Part shown: positions 1 through 8,742 of the stretch, piece by piece
Layout: each line of letters opens with the position of its first letter
How positions within the stretch are numbered: the stretch's first letter is position 1
NCBI GenBank assembly: GCA_000437215.1
Contig: FR898621.1
Coordinates: 1 to 64,000, forward strand
DNA from: Clostridium sp. CAG:440
GTDB taxonomy: Bacteria; Bacillota; Clostridia; TANB77; CAG-508
Direction of reading: 5' to 3'
Length of the DNA stretch: 64,000 nt
The notes under the pieces: generated by a model
What the model was told of the DNA's origin: nothing
Seen by the model: the letters and a program-made list of their open reading frames with translations, nothing else
The model's database searches: none
Made by a program: the position numbers and the translations under genes

Positions 1-21
1 TCTGTTTGCGGAACGATTTGT

Positions 22-50
22 ATTATACTATGGTTTTTTATCTTTGTCAA
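22..50 (-). promoter_or_regulatory. Strong sigma-A promoter reading left out of the window
   Basis: On the minus strand a perfect -35 TTGACA (plus positions 45-50) is followed after 17 bases by a perfect -10 TATAAT (plus 22-27). Transcription would start near position 15 and leave the window. Nothing between it and the edge codes for protein, so the target is unknown; a stable RNA or a housekeeping gene is plausible. Confidence 0.8.
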
Positions 51-129
51 CACTTTTTTAAAAATTTTTCAAAAAATATTTTTTTACTATTTTTGTCACT
101 TTTTAAGCAGTTTTTTAACCAAAAATAAA

Positions 130-190
130 AACAACCTAAATAGTATTTTAATACCTTTTTTATTAAAAGTCAATACTATTTAAATTGTTT
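130..190 (-). terminator. Terminator downstream of rlmB
   Basis: A long imperfect inverted repeat (130-147 with 172-190) is followed on the minus strand by a T-rich tract. It sits just after the rlmB stop codon. Confidence 0.6.
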
Positions 191-214
191 TTTATTATTT
201 TATTAAAATATATT

Positions 215-1021
215 TTACATTCTTTGTTTTACAGCTTCATATACAACAATTCCTGCAGAAACAGACGCATTTAAAGATGTTACTTTTCCTTTCATTGGTA
301 TTTTTACTAAGAAGTCACAATTTTTCTTTACTTTTTCGCTCATTCCTTTTCCTTCATTTCCAATAACTATTCCAATTGCCCCTCTGTAATCTTGATTATA
401 ATAATATTTATTAGTAGAAATATCTGTACCACATATCCATAATCCATTATCTTTTAATTCTTGAAGACTATCTGATATATTTGTAACTCTTGCAATTTTC
501 ATATGTTCAACAGCCCCGCATGAAACTTTATTTACTGTACTATTTACACAAGCCGCTCTTCTTTTTGGAATTATAATACCATGTACCCCTGCCGTTTCAG
601 CTGTTCTTATTATTGAACCTAAATTATGTGGATCTTCTATTCCATCTAATATTAGTACAAATGGTTCTTCATTTCTTTGTTTTGCTGTATTTATTATATC
701 TTCTATTTGACAATATTCAAATGGTGGAACAATTGCAATAACCCCTTGATAGTTTTGTGTTTGTGCCATTTCTTGCATTTGTCTTTTATCTTTTTCTACT
801 ATTATAATTCTTTTTTCTTTTGCCATAGCTATTATTTTATTTATTGATCCATGTTTTTCACCACTTGTTATAAAAATTTTATTTATATCTTTTCCACTTT
901 CTAATAATTCAAGCACAGAATTTCTGCCTTCTACTTGGTCATCAAATCTTAGTTCTTCTTGTTTTTCATTATCTTGTCTTTTATATTCTTTTTTATAATT
1001 TGTTTTTTTATTATTTTTCAT
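215..1021 (-). CDS. rlmB: 23S rRNA 2'-O-ribose methyltransferase, RlmB/TrmH family
   Basis: SPOUT-class RNA methyltransferase of 268 aa, predicted to methylate the 2'-OH of a guanosine in 23S rRNA (G2251 in E. coli) using SAM. A lysine-rich leader (about 1-30) is followed by a substrate-binding domain (VEGRNSVLELLESG) and the knotted catalytic domain. The three SPOUT motifs are clear: NLGSIIRTAETAGVHG (about 132-147), IGIVIGNEGKGMS (about 217-229) and SLNASVSAGIVVYEA (about 248-262). The C-terminus is complete. It lies downstream of lepA on the same strand with a 74-base gap. The exact guanosine target cannot be read from sequence; a general TrmH-family assignment is certain. Confidence 0.9.
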   Translation of the reverse strand: MKNNKKTNYKKEYKRQDNEKQEELRFDDQVEGRNSVLELLESGKDINKIFITSGEKHGSINKIIAMAKEKRIIIVEKDKRQMQEMAQTQNYQGVIAIVPPFEYCQIEDIINTAKQRNEEPFVLILDGIEDPHNLGSIIRTAETAGVHGIIIPKRRAACVNSTVNKVSCGAVEHMKIARVTNISDSLQELKDNGLWICGTDISTNKYYYNQDYRGAIGIVIGNEGKGMSEKVKKNCDFLVKIPMKGKVTSLNASVSAGIVVYEAVKQRM

Positions 1022-1095
1022 TTTTTCTTATATAATCAACTTTATAAAACATATTTTTAAATTGATTAATTCCTTTCTTCTATTTTTTCTTGTTT

Positions 1096-2907
1096 TTATT
1101 CATCATCTAATTTTAATACAGATAAAAATGCTTCTTGTGGTATTTCTACATTTCCAATTTCACGCATTTTCTTTTTACCTCTTTTTTGTTTTTCCAATAA
1201 TTTTTTCTTTCTTGTAATATCTCCTCCATAGCATTTTGCAAGTACATCTTTCCTCATTGCTGAAATTGTTTCCCTTGCTATAATTTGTCCACCTATTGCA
1301 GCTTGAATTGGAATTTTAAACAATTTTCTTGGAATAACAGTTTTTAATTTTTCTACCATTTTCTTTCCCCTGTCATAACTGCTATCTTTATGTACAATAA
1401 ATGATAATGCATCTACTGGTTCACCATTTATATAAATATCAAGTTTTACTAAGTTTGACCTTCTATATTCTTTAAATTCATAATCTAATGATGCATAGCC
1501 TTTTGTTTTTGATTTTAAATTATCAAAAAAGTCATAAATTATTTCGTTTAATGGCATTTCATAAGTTAATGTAACACGATTTTCATCTAAATATTTCATG
1601 TCAATATATATTCCACGTCTTCTTTGACATAAATCCATAATATTTCCAACATACTCTTTTGGTGTCAAAATATTTGCTGTTACAAATGGTTCTTCCATAT
1701 ATGAAATTTCTTGGGCTGTCGGTAAGTCTTCTGGATTATATAATTCTATTACTTCCCCTGTAGTTTTATATACCTTATATATAACAGATGGTGCTGTAGT
1801 TATTAGTCCTAAATCAAATTCTCTGTCTAATCTTTCTTCTATTATTTCTAAATGTAATAATCCTAAAAAGCCACATCTAAACCCAAATCCTAATGCGACT
1901 GAATTTTCTGGTTCAAATTCAAGTGCAGCATCATTTAGTTTTAATTTTTCTAACGCTTCTTTTAAGTCTTCATATTGGCTTCCATCTACTGGGTATAAGC
2001 CACAATACACCATTGGTGTAACCTTTTTATAGCCTTTTAGTGGTTTGTCTGCTGGATTGTTATTTAATGTTACTGTATCTCCAACATGAATGTCTGATAA
2101 GTTTTTTATACTTGCTGCAATATACCCAACTTCTCCTGCTTTTAATTCATTTGTTGGCATATATGAACCTGGCACAAAATACCCTACTTCTGAAACAGTA
2201 AACACCCTGTTTGCTGCCATTAATTTTATCTCATCACCTACTTTAACTTTTCCATCCATTATTCTTACATATGCAACGGCACCTTTATAATTATCATAAT
2301 ATGAATCAAATATTAAACACTTAGTTTTTTCGTTTTCATTTCCTTTTGGTGCTGGAAGATCTGTTACAATTCTTTCTAATACTTCTTCCATATTTAGACC
2401 AGATTTTGCAGAAACACATGGTGCATCTTGTGCTGGAATTCCTATTATATCTTCTATTTCCTGTTTTACTTCTTCTGGTCTTGCATTTGGCAAGTCAATT
2501 TTATTTATTACCGGTAATATTTCCAAATTATTGTCTATTGCTAGATATACGTTTGCAAGTGTTTGAGCCTCTACTCCTTGGCTTGCATCCACAACCAATA
2601 TTGCTCCATCACACGCAGCCAAGCTTCTAGATACTTCATAATTAAAATCAACATGTCCTGGTGTATCTATTAAATTAAATGTGTATTCTTGTCCATCTTT
2701 AGCTTTGTATTTCATTCTAACAGATTGTGATTTTATAGTTATTCCTCTTTCTTTTTCAATTTCCATATTATCTAATATTTGACTTTCCATTTCTCTTTTA
2801 GATAATACACCCGTCATTTCTATAAGTCTGTCTGCCAATGTTGATTTTCCATGATCAATGTGAGCAATAATGCTAAAATTTCTAATATATTTTTGTCTGT
2901 CTTCCAT
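1096..2907 (-). CDS. lepA: Elongation factor 4 (LepA), ribosomal back-translocase GTPase
   Basis: Translational GTPase of 603 aa, the usual family length. The P-loop AHIDHGKST is near residue 15, followed by the switch I signature [16 protein letters not shown] and the NKIDLP base-recognition motif. The family-specific C-terminal domain is complete, ending in basic [11 protein letters not shown] and [13 protein letters not shown]. LepA binds stalled or mistranslocated 70S ribosomes and acts in the cytoplasm. A Shine-Dalgarno GGAGG lies just before the ATG. In an organism with programmed frameshifting a ribosome-remodelling GTPase is of some interest, but this gene looks ordinary and contains no in-frame CGG codon. 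Confidence 0.97.
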   Translation of the reverse strand: MEDRQKYIRNFSIIAHIDHGKSTLADRLIEMTGVLSKREMESQILDNMEIEKERGITIKSQSVRMKYKAKDGQEYTFNLIDTPGHVDFNYEVSRSLAACDGAILVVDASQGVEAQTLANVYLAIDNNLEILPVINKIDLPNARPEEVKQEIEDIIGIPAQDAPCVSAKSGLNMEEVLERIVTDLPAPKGNENEKTKCLIFDSYYDNYKGAVAYVRIMDGKVKVGDEIKLMAANRVFTVSEVGYFVPGSYMPTNELKAGEVGYIAASIKNLSDIHVGDTVTLNNNPADKPLKGYKKVTPMVYCGLYPVDGSQYEDLKEALEKLKLNDAALEFEPENSVALGFGFRCGFLGLLHLEIIEERLDREFDLGLITTAPSVIYKVYKTTGEVIELYNPEDLPTAQEISYMEEPFVTANILTPKEYVGNIMDLCQRRRGIYIDMKYLDENRVTLTYEMPLNEIIYDFFDNLKSKTKGYASLDYEFKEYRRSNLVKLDIYINGEPVDALSFIVHKDSSYDRGKKMVEKLKTVIPRKLFKIPIQAAIGGQIIARETISAMRKDVLAKCYGGDITRKKKLLEKQKRGKKKMREIGNVEIPQEAFLSVLKLDDE

Positions 2908-2955
2908 ATTTCCTCCTTAATATATTAGATATTTTAGCATAAACATTCTAAAATC

Positions 2956-3306
2956 TCAATAGTTTTCAGTTCCTTTATATAAATTGTATACATTTGTATA
3001 ACCCATTCTTCTCATTATTCTTTGAGATTTTTTACTTCTAATTCCATTTCCGCAATATACAATTATTGTTTGATTTTTATTAGGTAATATTTTTTTTGCT
3101 TTTGAATATATCTCATATTCAGGAAGTACAATCGCACCTTCCAAATGCCCCTCATTGTATTCTTGTGGGCTTCTTATATCTATTAGTATCGCACCTTGCA
3201 TTTGCATATTTTTTAATTGTTCCATCGTTATGTCATTTGGTTCCATATATCTTTGACATCTATCATATCCGCAGCATCTGTTTTGATATCTACAACATAA
3301 TTTCAT
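2956..3306 (-). CDS. Rhodanese-like domain protein with cysteine-rich N-terminus
   Basis: Protein of 116 aa. Residues 1-20 hold five cysteines (CCRYQNRCCGYDRC), then a single rhodanese domain with the catalytic loop YCGNGIRSKKS, whose cysteine would carry a persulfide. Rhodanese modules of this size act in sulfur transfer. The cysteine cluster is unusual and could bind a metal or deliver sulfur. It lies upstream of lepA with a 48-base gap and may be co-transcribed. The partner is unknown. Confidence 0.8.
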   Translation of the reverse strand: MKLCCRYQNRCCGYDRCQRYMEPNDITMEQLKNMQMQGAILIDIRSPQEYNEGHLEGAIVLPEYEIYSKAKKILPNKNQTIIVYCGNGIRSKKSQRIMRRMGYTNVYNLYKGTENY

Positions 3307-3453
3307 TTTATCATCCCTTTATTTATAAATATCTATTATATTATATTAATTTTATTTATTTTTGCTATTATTTTATTAATAATTTAATTTTATTTTTACT
3401 TTATGTTTCCTTTTTTAAGTAATTATATTGTTGATATCTAGTTATTTTTTAAT

Positions 3454-3520
3454 TGTGGATATTGTGGAAAACTCTGTGAATAACTATAAATAGACATTAT
3501 TCGTCCATATTTTATTCACA
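3454..3520. promoter_or_regulatory. Cluster of four DnaA-box-like sites
   Basis: Within 67 bases there are four 9-mers that each differ by one base from TTATCCACA: TGTGGATAT (3454-3462), TGTGGAAAA (3463-3471) and TGTGAATAA (3475-3483) in one orientation, and TTATTCACA (3512-3520) in the other. The first three are nearly contiguous, the arrangement typical of DnaA-binding regions. No dnaA or dnaN gene is nearby and gene strand does not switch here, so it is more likely a regulatory or DnaA-titration site than an origin. Confidence 0.45.
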
Positions 3521-3611
3521 ATTGTTTTGTTGATAAAATGTATATTACATTTATTGCCAATTTTACGTAGAAAATTATGTGTACCTATTTTATTATTTTA
3601 TATATTATAAA

Positions 3612-3675
3612 CTATAAAAAAAGATGAAATTATGTTAGATATTAAATTTTACATCATAACATAATTTCATCTTTT
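3612..3675 (-). terminator. Terminator of the tig-clpP-clpX operon
   Basis: A perfect 19-bp inverted repeat (3619-3637 with 3657-3675) lies 40 bases after the clpX stop. On the minus strand the stem runs into a tract of seven T. The rest of the 408-base gap between clpX and the rhodanese gene holds the DnaA-box-like cluster and otherwise nothing I recognise. Confidence 0.85.
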
Positions 3676-3714
3676 CTTTTACAACTCTTTAGTTTAACTA
3701 TATAGTTTACACTT

Positions 3715-5031
3715 TTATGCTGTTTCTTTTTTAGTATTTTGTGGTATTTGCCTTTTCTTATTTTTTATTTCCTTTTGTTCGTTTTTATTTACATTTTCAA
3801 TAATTTTTGGCTCTGCCTTATTCAATACAGTCTCTTTTGTTACAATACATTTTTCTATATTTGGATTTGATGGTATTTCAAACATTATGTCTCTCATAAT
3901 TTCTTCTATTATTGAACGCAATCCTCTTGCTCCTGTTTTTCTTTCTATTGCTTTTTCAACAATGGCGTTTAAAGCTTCATCTTCAAATTCCAATTCTACT
4001 CCATCAATTTCAAATAATTTTGTATATTGTTTTACTAATGCATTTTTTGGCTCTTTTAATATTTTTATTAAAGCTTCTTTGTCTAAATCTTTTAATGTTG
4101 CAACTATTGGAAGCCTTCCTATAAATTCAGGTATTAGTCCAAATTTTAATAAATCTTGTGGCAATAATTCTTGGAATATTTCATATTTGTTTATGTCTTT
4201 TTGGCTTTCTATTTTTGTTCCAAAACCTATTGCTTTTTGGCCTGTTCTATCTTTTATAATATTTTCTAAACCTTCAAAAGCCCCTCCACATATAAATAAA
4301 ATATTTTCTGTATTTATTTGTATCAATTCTTGGTTTGGATGTTTTCTTCCTCCTTGTGGTGGCACTGATGCAACTGTTCCTTCTATTATTTTTAATAAAG
4401 ATTGTTGAACTCCTTCTCCACTTACATCACGTGTAATTGATACATTTTCAGATTTTCTTGTAATTTTATCTATTTCATCTATATATATAATTCCTTTTTC
4501 AGCTTTCTCTACATCTCCATCAGCTGCTTGTATTAATTTTAATAAAATATTTTCAACATCTTCTCCAACATATCCTGCTTCTGTAAGTGTTGTTGCATCT
4601 GCAATTGCAAATGGAACATTTAGTATTTTAGCTAATGTTTTTGCAAGTAATGTTTTTCCACAACCAGTTGGTCCTAGTAACAATATATTACTTTTTTGTA
4701 TTTCTACATCATTTATGTCTTTTTCCTCTTCATGCATTATTCTTTTATAATGATTGTATACTGCAACTGATAAAGATTTTTTTGCATCTTCTTGACCTAT
4801 TACATATTCGTCTAATATTTTCTTTATTTCTTGTGGATTAGGTATTTCTTCTCCTAATTCATATTTTTCATTTTCTTCATCATATATTTCAGCTTCTATT
4901 ATGCTGTTGCATAAGTCAATGCACTCATCACATATATATACTCCTGGCCCTGCAACTATTTTTCTAACACTTTCTTGTGCTTTACCACAAAAAGAACATC
5001 TAACATTCTTTGGTGTATCATTTTTTGCCAT
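3715..5031 (-). CDS. clpX: ATP-dependent Clp protease ATPase subunit ClpX
   Basis: AAA+ unfoldase of 438 aa that recognises tagged substrates and feeds them to ClpP. The N-terminal zinc-binding domain has C12-x2-C15 and C34-x2-C37. The Walker A GPTGCGKT lies near 118 and the Walker [11 protein letters not shown] near 183. A pore loop, sensor residues and the C-terminal small domain ([16 protein letters not shown]) are present. The tail of about 25 lysine-rich residues is lineage-specific. It lies 27 bases after clpP in the conserved order tig-clpP-clpX, on the same strand. Confidence 0.98.
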   Translation of the reverse strand: MAKNDTPKNVRCSFCGKAQESVRKIVAGPGVYICDECIDLCNSIIEAEIYDEENEKYELGEEIPNPQEIKKILDEYVIGQEDAKKSLSVAVYNHYKRIMHEEEKDINDVEIQKSNILLLGPTGCGKTLLAKTLAKILNVPFAIADATTLTEAGYVGEDVENILLKLIQAADGDVEKAEKGIIYIDEIDKITRKSENVSITRDVSGEGVQQSLLKIIEGTVASVPPQGGRKHPNQELIQINTENILFICGGAFEGLENIIKDRTGQKAIGFGTKIESQKDINKYEIFQELLPQDLLKFGLIPEFIGRLPIVATLKDLDKEALIKILKEPKNALVKQYTKLFEIDGVELEFEDEALNAIVEKAIERKTGARGLRSIIEEIMRDIMFEIPSNPNIEKCIVTKETVLNKAEPKIIENVNKNEQKEIKNKKRQIPQNTKKETA

Positions 5032-5058
5032 AAACTTCTCCTTTAATATTCTTTTAAA

Positions 5059-5664
5059 TTAAATTCTTTTTTCCATTATTCCATCAATTAGTCCATATTT
5101 TAATGCTTCTTCAGCTGTCATGTAATGGTCTCTTTCAGTATCTTTTTCAATTACTTCAATTGGTTGACCTGTTTTTTCACTTAATAATTTATTTAATTTT
5201 TCTCTTGTTTTTACCATATGATCTGCATGTATTTTTATTTCTGTTGTTTGTCCAGAAATTCCGCCACCTCCAATTAATGGTTGATGTATTAATATTTCTG
5301 AATTTGGAGTTGCAAATCTTTTTCCTTTTTCTCCATTTGCAAGTAATACTGCACCAAAACTTGCAGCAAGACCAACACAGATTGTTGATACAGGACATTT
5401 AATATAATTCATTGTATCTACAATTCCCATTCCGTCTGTAATTGACCCTCCTGGTGAATTTATATATAAAAATATTTCTTTATCTGGATCTTCTGATTCT
5501 AAGAATAATAATTGTGCAATTACTAAGCTTGCTGATGTTGCATTAACATCTTCTCCTAAAAATATTATTCTGTCTTTTAATAATCTTGAAAAAATATCGT
5601 ATGATCTTTCTCCTTTACTTGTTTGTTCAATAACATATGGCACTAAGCTATTTTTTTCTAACAT
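5059..5664 (-). CDS. clpP: ATP-dependent Clp protease proteolytic subunit ClpP
   Basis: Serine protease of 201 aa forming the tetradecameric barrel that degrades proteins delivered by ClpX. The catalytic serine is in [11 protein letters not shown], where many family members have Met after Ser. The histidine is in [10 protein letters not shown] and the aspartate in [11 protein letters not shown]. The N-terminal axial loop region ([24 protein letters not shown]) is complete. It is preceded by a GGAGG ribosome-binding site and followed by clpX. Confidence 0.98.
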   Translation of the reverse strand: MLEKNSLVPYVIEQTSKGERSYDIFSRLLKDRIIFLGEDVNATSASLVIAQLLFLESEDPDKEIFLYINSPGGSITDGMGIVDTMNYIKCPVSTICVGLAASFGAVLLANGEKGKRFATPNSEILIHQPLIGGGGISGQTTEIKIHADHMVKTREKLNKLLSEKTGQPIEVIEKDTERDHYMTAEEALKYGLIDGIMEKRI

Positions 5665-5753
5665 AATTTTCCTCCTTAAAATGTTTTTTATTGAATTACG
5701 CTTATTATATACTAAGTATTTTTTGTTTGCAAGTTTTTATTGTCTATTTAAAG

Positions 5754-5784
5754 AAAAAATTGGAGTAAGACATTTTTACCCCAA
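5754..5784 (-). terminator. Terminator-like hairpin after tig
   Basis: The stem TTGGAGTAA (5760-5768) pairs with TTACCCCAA (5776-5784), with one G-U pair, and is followed on the minus strand by a run of T. It lies between tig and clpP, so tig may be partly terminated before clpP-clpX. Confidence 0.75.
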
Positions 5785-5800
5785 CTTTTATTCCTTTTAA

Positions 5801-7093
5801 TTATTTTATTTTTGCATTTTTAACTAAAAATTCTATTGCTTCTTGTGATTCTATTCCTTCTTTTATGTAATTTTTAACATTTTCATTTGCTTTTAATTCT
5901 TCAGCAGTTTTTCCGTAATTTTTAGCCATTTCTTCTAATTTTTCATTTATTTTTTCTTCTGATGCTTCTATTTTTTCTGCTTTTACTATTGCTTCTAATG
6001 CTAGTCTTGATTTTATAGCTTCAATTGCTTGTGGTTCATATTCTTTTTTTACTTCTTCAGCAGTTTTTCCCATCATTTGAAGATATTGTTCTAATTTTAA
6101 TCCTTGATATGATAATCTTGTTTCTATATCTTTTAACATGTTTTGTGTTTCTGTTTCAATCATTCCTTGTGGTATTTCTACTTTCATGTCTTCACATACA
6201 GCTTTTATAACAGCTTCTTCTGTTTCATATTTTGCTTTTTCTTTATTTTGTTTTTCTTTCTTTTCTTTTATGTCTTTTTTTAATTCTTCTAATGTGTCGA
6301 ATTCACTAACATCTTTTGCAAATTCGTCATCTAGTTTTGGTAATTCTTTTTTCTTAATTTCATGTAATTTTACTTTAAATGTAGCATCTTTTCCTGCTAA
6401 ATCTTTTGAGAAATATTCATCAGGGAATTTTACATTTATATCTTTTTCTTCATCCATTTTCATTCCAATTATTTGATCTTCAAATCCAGGTATAAATGTA
6501 TTGCTTCCTATTTCTAATTCATGTCCTTCAGCTTTTCCTCCATCAAAAGCAACTCCATCAACAAATCCTTCAAAATCAATTACTGTTGTATCACCTTTTT
6601 CTACTGGTCTGTTTTCAACATTTACTAATCTTGAATTATGTTCTTGCATATGATGTAATTCATGGTCTATATCTTCGTCAGTTACATTATACTCTATTTT
6701 TTTAATTTCTATACCTTTATATTTTCCAAGTTCTACTTCTGGTTTTGTTTGCATTACTGCTGTAAATATAAGGTCTTTTCCTTTTTCTATTTGTGTAATG
6801 TCTATTTCTGGTCTACTTACTATTTCTAAGTTATTTTCTTTAACTGCTTCTTCTAATACTTCTGGAGCTAATTCATTAAAAGCATCTTCGTAAAAAATTT
6901 CTTTTCCATAATATTTTTCTACTATTTGTAATGGTGCTTTTCCTTTTCTAAATCCAGGTATATTAAAATATTTTGCACTTTGGAAGTATACTTTTTTTAT
7001 TGCCTCCTCAAATTTTTGTGCTTCTACTGTTAATTCTATTTTTACTTCATTTGCGTTTTTTGTTTTTTCAACTTTACATTTCATATTTTTCAA
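5801..7093 (-). CDS. tig: Trigger factor, ribosome-associated chaperone
   Basis: Protein of 430 aa. The N-terminal ribosome-binding domain has the signature FRKGKAPLQIVEKYYG (about 48-63). A central FKBP-type prolyl isomerase domain runs about 160-245 (VEKGDTTVIDFEGFVDG, ELEIGSNTFIPGFEDQIIG). The helical chaperone domain is at the C-terminus. Trigger factor binds near the peptide exit tunnel and shields nascent chains. It heads the conserved tig-clpP-clpX order and is divergent from rpmB across a 159-base promoter region. Confidence 0.97.
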   Translation of the reverse strand: MKNMKCKVEKTKNANEVKIELTVEAQKFEEAIKKVYFQSAKYFNIPGFRKGKAPLQIVEKYYGKEIFYEDAFNELAPEVLEEAVKENNLEIVSRPEIDITQIEKGKDLIFTAVMQTKPEVELGKYKGIEIKKIEYNVTDEDIDHELHHMQEHNSRLVNVENRPVEKGDTTVIDFEGFVDGVAFDGGKAEGHELEIGSNTFIPGFEDQIIGMKMDEEKDINVKFPDEYFSKDLAGKDATFKVKLHEIKKKELPKLDDEFAKDVSEFDTLEELKKDIKEKKEKQNKEKAKYETEEAVIKAVCEDMKVEIPQGMIETETQNMLKDIETRLSYQGLKLEQYLQMMGKTAEEVKKEYEPQAIEAIKSRLALEAIVKAEKIEASEEKINEKLEEMAKNYGKTAEELKANENVKNYIKEGIESQEAIEFLVKNAKIK

Positions 7094-7252
7094 TCCTTTC
7101 TAATTTCATATAGCTTTTATATTATAACACATTTTTCCTATTTTGCAAGGAAATTTTTATATTTTTTAAAAAATACTTGTTTTTTTTATATTTATGTGTT
7201 AAACTTGTTATTAGTCAATTTTATTTAAAAATATTAGGAGGTGCAATAGATT

Positions 7253-7450
7253 ATGGCAAAATGCGCAATTTGTGATAAAACAGCAAGTCATGGAAATAAA
7301 CTTAGCATTACTCGTTCACATATAAGTAAAAGATCACCAAGAACTTGGAAACCAAATTTAAGAAGTGTTAAAGCTGAAATAAATGGTGAAGTTAAAAGAA
7401 TTCATGTATGTGCTAAATGTTTAAAAGATGGAAAAGTTAAAAGAGCCTAA
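7253..7450 (+). CDS. rpmB: 50S ribosomal protein L28
   Basis: Protein of 65 aa, usual L28 length. Two CxxC pairs (C4/C7 near the start and CAKC near residue 52) mark the zinc-binding form of L28. A strong AGGAGG lies before the ATG. Its location next to a convergent spoVM gene matches the Bacillus spoVM-rpmB neighbourhood. Confidence 0.97.
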   Translation: MAKCAICDKTASHGNKLSITRSHISKRSPRTWKPNLRSVKAEINGEVKRIHVCAKCLKDGKVKRA

Positions 7451-7462
7451 GCTCTTTTTTTT
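7439..7462. terminator. Terminator of rpmB, overlapping its stop codon
   Basis: The stem AAGAGC (7441-7446) pairs with GCTCTT (7451-7456) around a CTAA loop and is followed by eight T on the plus strand. The rpmB stop lies inside the loop. The same hairpin lies at the 3' end of the convergent spoVM, so it may serve both genes. Confidence 0.8.
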
Positions 7463-7535
7463 ATTCCTTTATTCCAAATATAAGTTTTACAAATCCCCTT
7501 AAAAATTTAGGGACTTTTTTTACAACAACCTTCAT
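7461..7535 (-). CDS. spoVM: Stage V sporulation protein SpoVM, 24-aa curvature-sensing peptide
   Basis: The ORF is 24 codons with a perfect AGGAGG seven bases before its ATG. Known SpoVM of B. subtilis is 26 aa, and identities fall at matching positions: M1 K2, K7, P9-K10-F11-L12, G14, V16 and G21. SpoVM is an amphipathic helix that recognises the positively curved forespore membrane and anchors the spore coat basement protein SpoIVA. The location beside rpmB matches the Bacillus neighbourhood. It is too short for usual ORF cut-offs. A 49-aa membrane peptide is encoded just upstream on the same strand. Confidence 0.85.
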   Translation of the reverse strand: MKVVVKKVPKFLRGFVKLIFGIKE

Positions 7536-7569
7536 ATGTATTCCTCCTTTATATAGATTTTATTTTCAT

Positions 7570-7719
7570 TTAACAAGCTAGCCAAATAAAACCTACGCAA
7601 ATAACTGTTAATCCTATTAAAAATAACCAACCAGTAATTGGAAGTAATAATACCAAAAGTATTCCTAATCCTAAGCCAATTAATACAACTCCACATGTCT
7701 TTCTTAAAAAACCTATCAT
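7570..7719 (-). CDS. Small hydrophobic protein (49 aa) upstream of spoVM
   Basis: An ATG-initiated ORF of 49 codons with a GGGGGG ribosome-binding site five bases upstream. After a short basic N-terminus (MIGFLRK) the rest is almost wholly hydrophobic and fits two membrane segments (about 9-27 and 30-48) around LPITGW. It is followed by spoVM after 34 bases, so the two may be co-transcribed and sporulation-linked. I do not recognise the family. The interval 7720-7878 between this gene and nth is a divergent promoter region without further coding potential. Confidence 0.6.
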   Translation of the reverse strand: MIGFLRKTCGVVLIGLGLGILLVLLLPITGWLFLIGLTVICVGFIWLAC

Positions 7720-7878
7720 ATTTTTCCCCCCAATCACTTATAATTTTAATAGATTAATATTTTATTTTTCATAATATAATATTAATCTTTATCTTTATTT
7801 GTTCCTATTTATGTTAAATATTGTTATTGACTATTTTTTTAGTTTAATTTAGAATATAAACTAAAGTGAGGAATATAT

Positions 7879-8518
7879 ATGAAAAAAAATGATGTAATAA
7901 ATATAATTAATATTTTAAAAAATACATATCCAGATGCAAAATGCAGCTTAGATTTTACAACTCCATTTGAACTTGTTGTTGCTGTTTCACTTTCTGCTCA
8001 ATGCACTGATGATAGAGTAAATAAAACAACTCCAATATTATTTAAGGAATGTAAAACAATAGAAGATTATGCAAATATTGATTTAAATGAACTTGAACAA
8101 ATAATCCACCCTTGTGGTTTTTACAAAAATAAAGCAAAAAACATAAAAAAATGTGCTAATCAAATACTAGAAAACTTTAATGGGACTGTTCCACAAACAA
8201 TTTCAGAACTTATGACTTTAGCAGGAATTGGAAGAAAAAGTGCAAATGTTATTATGTTAGAAGCTTTTCATAAACCTGTTCGGAATAGCTGTAGATACAC
8301 ATGCTAAAAGAATTTCCAATTTGATTGGCTTAAGTAAAAATAAAGAACCAGAAAAAATTGAACAAGATTTATTAAAAAAAGTTCCAAATAATGAGTTAGA
8401 ATACATAAACCACCTATTTATGTGGCATGGAAGAAATACATGTATTGCTCGAAACCCAAAGTGTGAAAATTGTTCAATTAATAAATATTGTAATTTTTAT
8501 ATGAATAAAACAAAGTAA
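7879..8518 (+). CDS. nth: Endonuclease III, encoded across a +1 frameshift at CGG (8281)
   Basis: Bifunctional DNA glycosylase/AP lyase for oxidised pyrimidines. The first 134 codons run to CCT-GTT, then a zero-frame CGG (8281-8283) leads to a stop at 8305. Skipping the C at 8281 and resuming at GGA (8282) gives GIAVDTHAKRIS and an intact protein of 212 aa, the normal length. The helix-hairpin-helix LAGIGRKSANV with catalytic Lys lies before the shift. The catalytic Asp (VDTH) and the [4Fe-4S] ligands (C-x6-C-x2-C-x5-C in CIARNPKCENCSINKYC) lie after it, so only the frameshifted product can be active. It is one of nine such sites in the window; calling it a pseudogene would be a mistake. Confidence 0.9.
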
Positions 8519-8550
8519 AATACAAATACTACCATAAAAGAGGTGGTTTT

Positions 8551-8703
8551 TTGACAAATATTAACTGTTCAAATAATTGTATTTATCAAAAAGATGGCAA
8601 ATGTCAGTATTCTTCTATTACTTTATCTAAATTTTCTTCAAATTCTAATTGTGCATATTTTGTAGAAAACAATAAAAAAATCATTGACAAAAAAAAATTA
8701 TAA
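8551..8703 (+). CDS. Small cysteine-containing protein (50 aa), TTG start
   Basis: A TTG-initiated ORF with GAGGTGG seven bases upstream. Four cysteines are spaced as CSNNC, KC and NC, with IYQKDGKC in the middle and CAYF near the end. The pattern resembles short clostridial proteins often mis-annotated as hydroxymyristoyl-ACP dehydratase; the real function of those is unknown. It follows nth by 32 bases. The 3' end overlaps the promoter of the next gene. Confidence 0.6.
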   Translation: MTNINCSNNCIYQKDGKCQYSSITLSKFSSNSNCAYFVENNKKIIDKKKL

Positions 8704-8712
8704 GTATATATT
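8684..8712 (+). promoter_or_regulatory. Sigma-A promoter of the bactofilin-like gene
   Basis: A perfect TTGACA (8684-8689), a 17-base spacer and TATATT (8707-8712), followed by TAGGAGGT before the ATG at 8743. Confidence 0.85.
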
Positions 8713-8742
8713 TTATATATATTATTTATAGGAGGTTTTTTT

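Noticed and set aside
3454..3520. Chromosomal origin of replication
   Set aside because: No dnaA/dnaN/rpmH nearby, no AT-rich unwinding pattern beyond background, and no change of gene strand.
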